Notes under the pieces: model-generated
Told to the model about the DNA's origin: nothing
What the model saw: the letters and a program-made list of their open reading frames with translations, nothing else
Databases searched by the model: none
NCBI GenBank assembly: GCA_937910835.1
Contig: CALEMG010000539.1
Coordinates: 1 to 7,034, forward strand
Direction of reading: 5' to 3'
Length of the DNA: 7,034 nucleotides
Origin: an uncultured Alphaproteobacteria bacterium
GTDB taxonomy: Bacteria > Pseudomonadota > Alphaproteobacteria > Sneathiellales > Sneathiellaceae
Made by a program: the position numbers and the translations under genes
In this document: in pieces, positions 6,731 through 7,034 of the stretch
Layout of the letters: each line of letters begins with the position of its first letter
Position numbering within the stretch: the stretch's first letter is position 1

Positions 6731-6744
6731 GAACTTCAATAAAA

Positions 6745-6852
6745 TCAGGGCAAGAGAATAAGCCGAATAAGAAAAGCAACGCTGCCGACGGTCAGAACAC
6801 CAAACGCCCACAAGGCGATAAACCAGAGATACTGCCGCCACCGAACGGACAT
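6745..6852 (-). CDS. DUF2474-type micro-protein of the cytochrome bd oxidase operon
   Basis: This 35-residue protein (MSVRWRQYLWFIALWAFGVL at the start, ending in RLILLP) has a short basic, aromatic N-terminus and one transmembrane helix from about 8 to 30. Its ATG overlaps the cydB stop by one base (TGATG), and purine-rich GGAAGGCGG lies upstream inside cydB. Single-helix micro-proteins after cydB are known in two families, CydX (YbgT) and DUF2474. The WRQYLWFIALWAFGV pattern fits DUF2474 better. By analogy with CydX it probably binds the bd-type quinol oxidase in the inner membrane and stabilises it. That role is inferred from family and position. Confidence 0.85.
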   Translation of the reverse strand: MSVRWRQYLWFIALWAFGVLTVGSVAFLIRLILLP

Positions 6853-7034
6853 CAGTGATATCCGCCTTCCTTATCCACTTTACCTCTGAACACCCAATAG
6901 CTGTATATGGTGTAGGCGAGAATTATGGGCACCAGAAAAAGCGTTCCAACGATGAGAAAATGCAGGCTTTTTTCCGGAGCGGCGGCGGCCCATATTGTCA
7001 GATCAGGCGGCACCATATGTGGATAAAAACTGAT
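6852..7034 (-). CDS. cydB: Cytochrome bd-type quinol oxidase subunit II, C-terminal part
   Basis: Only the last 60 codons and the stop are in the window; the gene continues past the right edge. The visible protein has the CydB/CioB end: a short loop with MVPPDLTIWAAAAPEKSLHF, one transmembrane helix (FLIVGTLFLVPIILAYTIYS), and the cytoplasmic tail YWVFRGKVDKEGGYH, which is the signature terminus of the family. Subunit II forms the bd oxidase with CydA, oxidising quinol and reducing oxygen to water. The SFYPHMVPP sequence together with a DUF2474 partner suggests the cyanide-insensitive (CIO-like) branch, but the Q-loop in CydA that would decide this is outside the window. No frameshift is seen. 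Confidence 0.95.
   Translation of the reverse strand: MSFYPHMVPPDLTIWAAAAPEKSLHFLIVGTLFLVPIILAYTIYSYWVFRGKVDKEGGYH

Noticed and set aside
1..7034. CRISPR array, insertion sequence, phage or toxin-antitoxin genes
   Set aside because: I found no regularly spaced repeats, transposase or integrase motifs, terminal inverted repeats with target duplications, or toxin-antitoxin pairs on either strand.

Overview
The window is a stretch of a proteobacterial chromosome, most likely from an alphaproteobacterium. The base composition is moderate, slightly above half G+C by eye. The reasons for the assignment are a compact liv operon that carries a small extra membrane protein I know mainly from alphaproteobacteria, a cydB followed by a DUF2474-type micro-protein, and a signal-less PhnD-like protein of a type I associate with the same group. 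I cannot name the genus.

Layout, left to right. Positions 1-36 hold a near-perfect inverted repeat, followed by about 190 bases without a convincing gene. At 225-1031 on the + strand is an orphan cytosolic PhnD/SsuA-type substrate-binding-fold protein. It converges on the liv genes, and a strong hairpin terminator at 1041-1069 separates them. From 6503 down to 1094 on the - strand runs a complete high-affinity branched-chain amino acid ABC transporter (HAAT family), in transcription order livH, livM, livG, livF, a 117-residue three-helix membrane protein (DUF6867-like) and livK. The first five genes are packed with overlaps of 1-4 bases or a 1-base gap. livK lies 105 bases further on with its own good promoter (TATAAT at 2253-2258), as suits a binding protein needed in excess. 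At the right edge, also on the - strand, are the last 60 codons of cydB (cytochrome bd-type quinol oxidase subunit II) and a 35-residue DUF2474-type micro-protein that overlaps it by one base.

How it works together: LivK captures the amino acid in the periplasm, LivH and LivM form the membrane channel, and LivG and LivF hydrolyse ATP. The small membrane protein is co-translated with LivF and is the least understood part. The 241 bases upstream of livH hold a tandem 10-bp direct repeat with an 11-bp period over a possible promoter, an AT-rich tract above it, and two overlapping mini-ORFs that lead exactly into the livH start codon. That is a plausible control region. Most of the window is ordinary transport and respiration genes. 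The items with some novelty are the LivF-coupled membrane protein, the orphan PhnD-like protein, the livH leader and the 36-bp palindrome.
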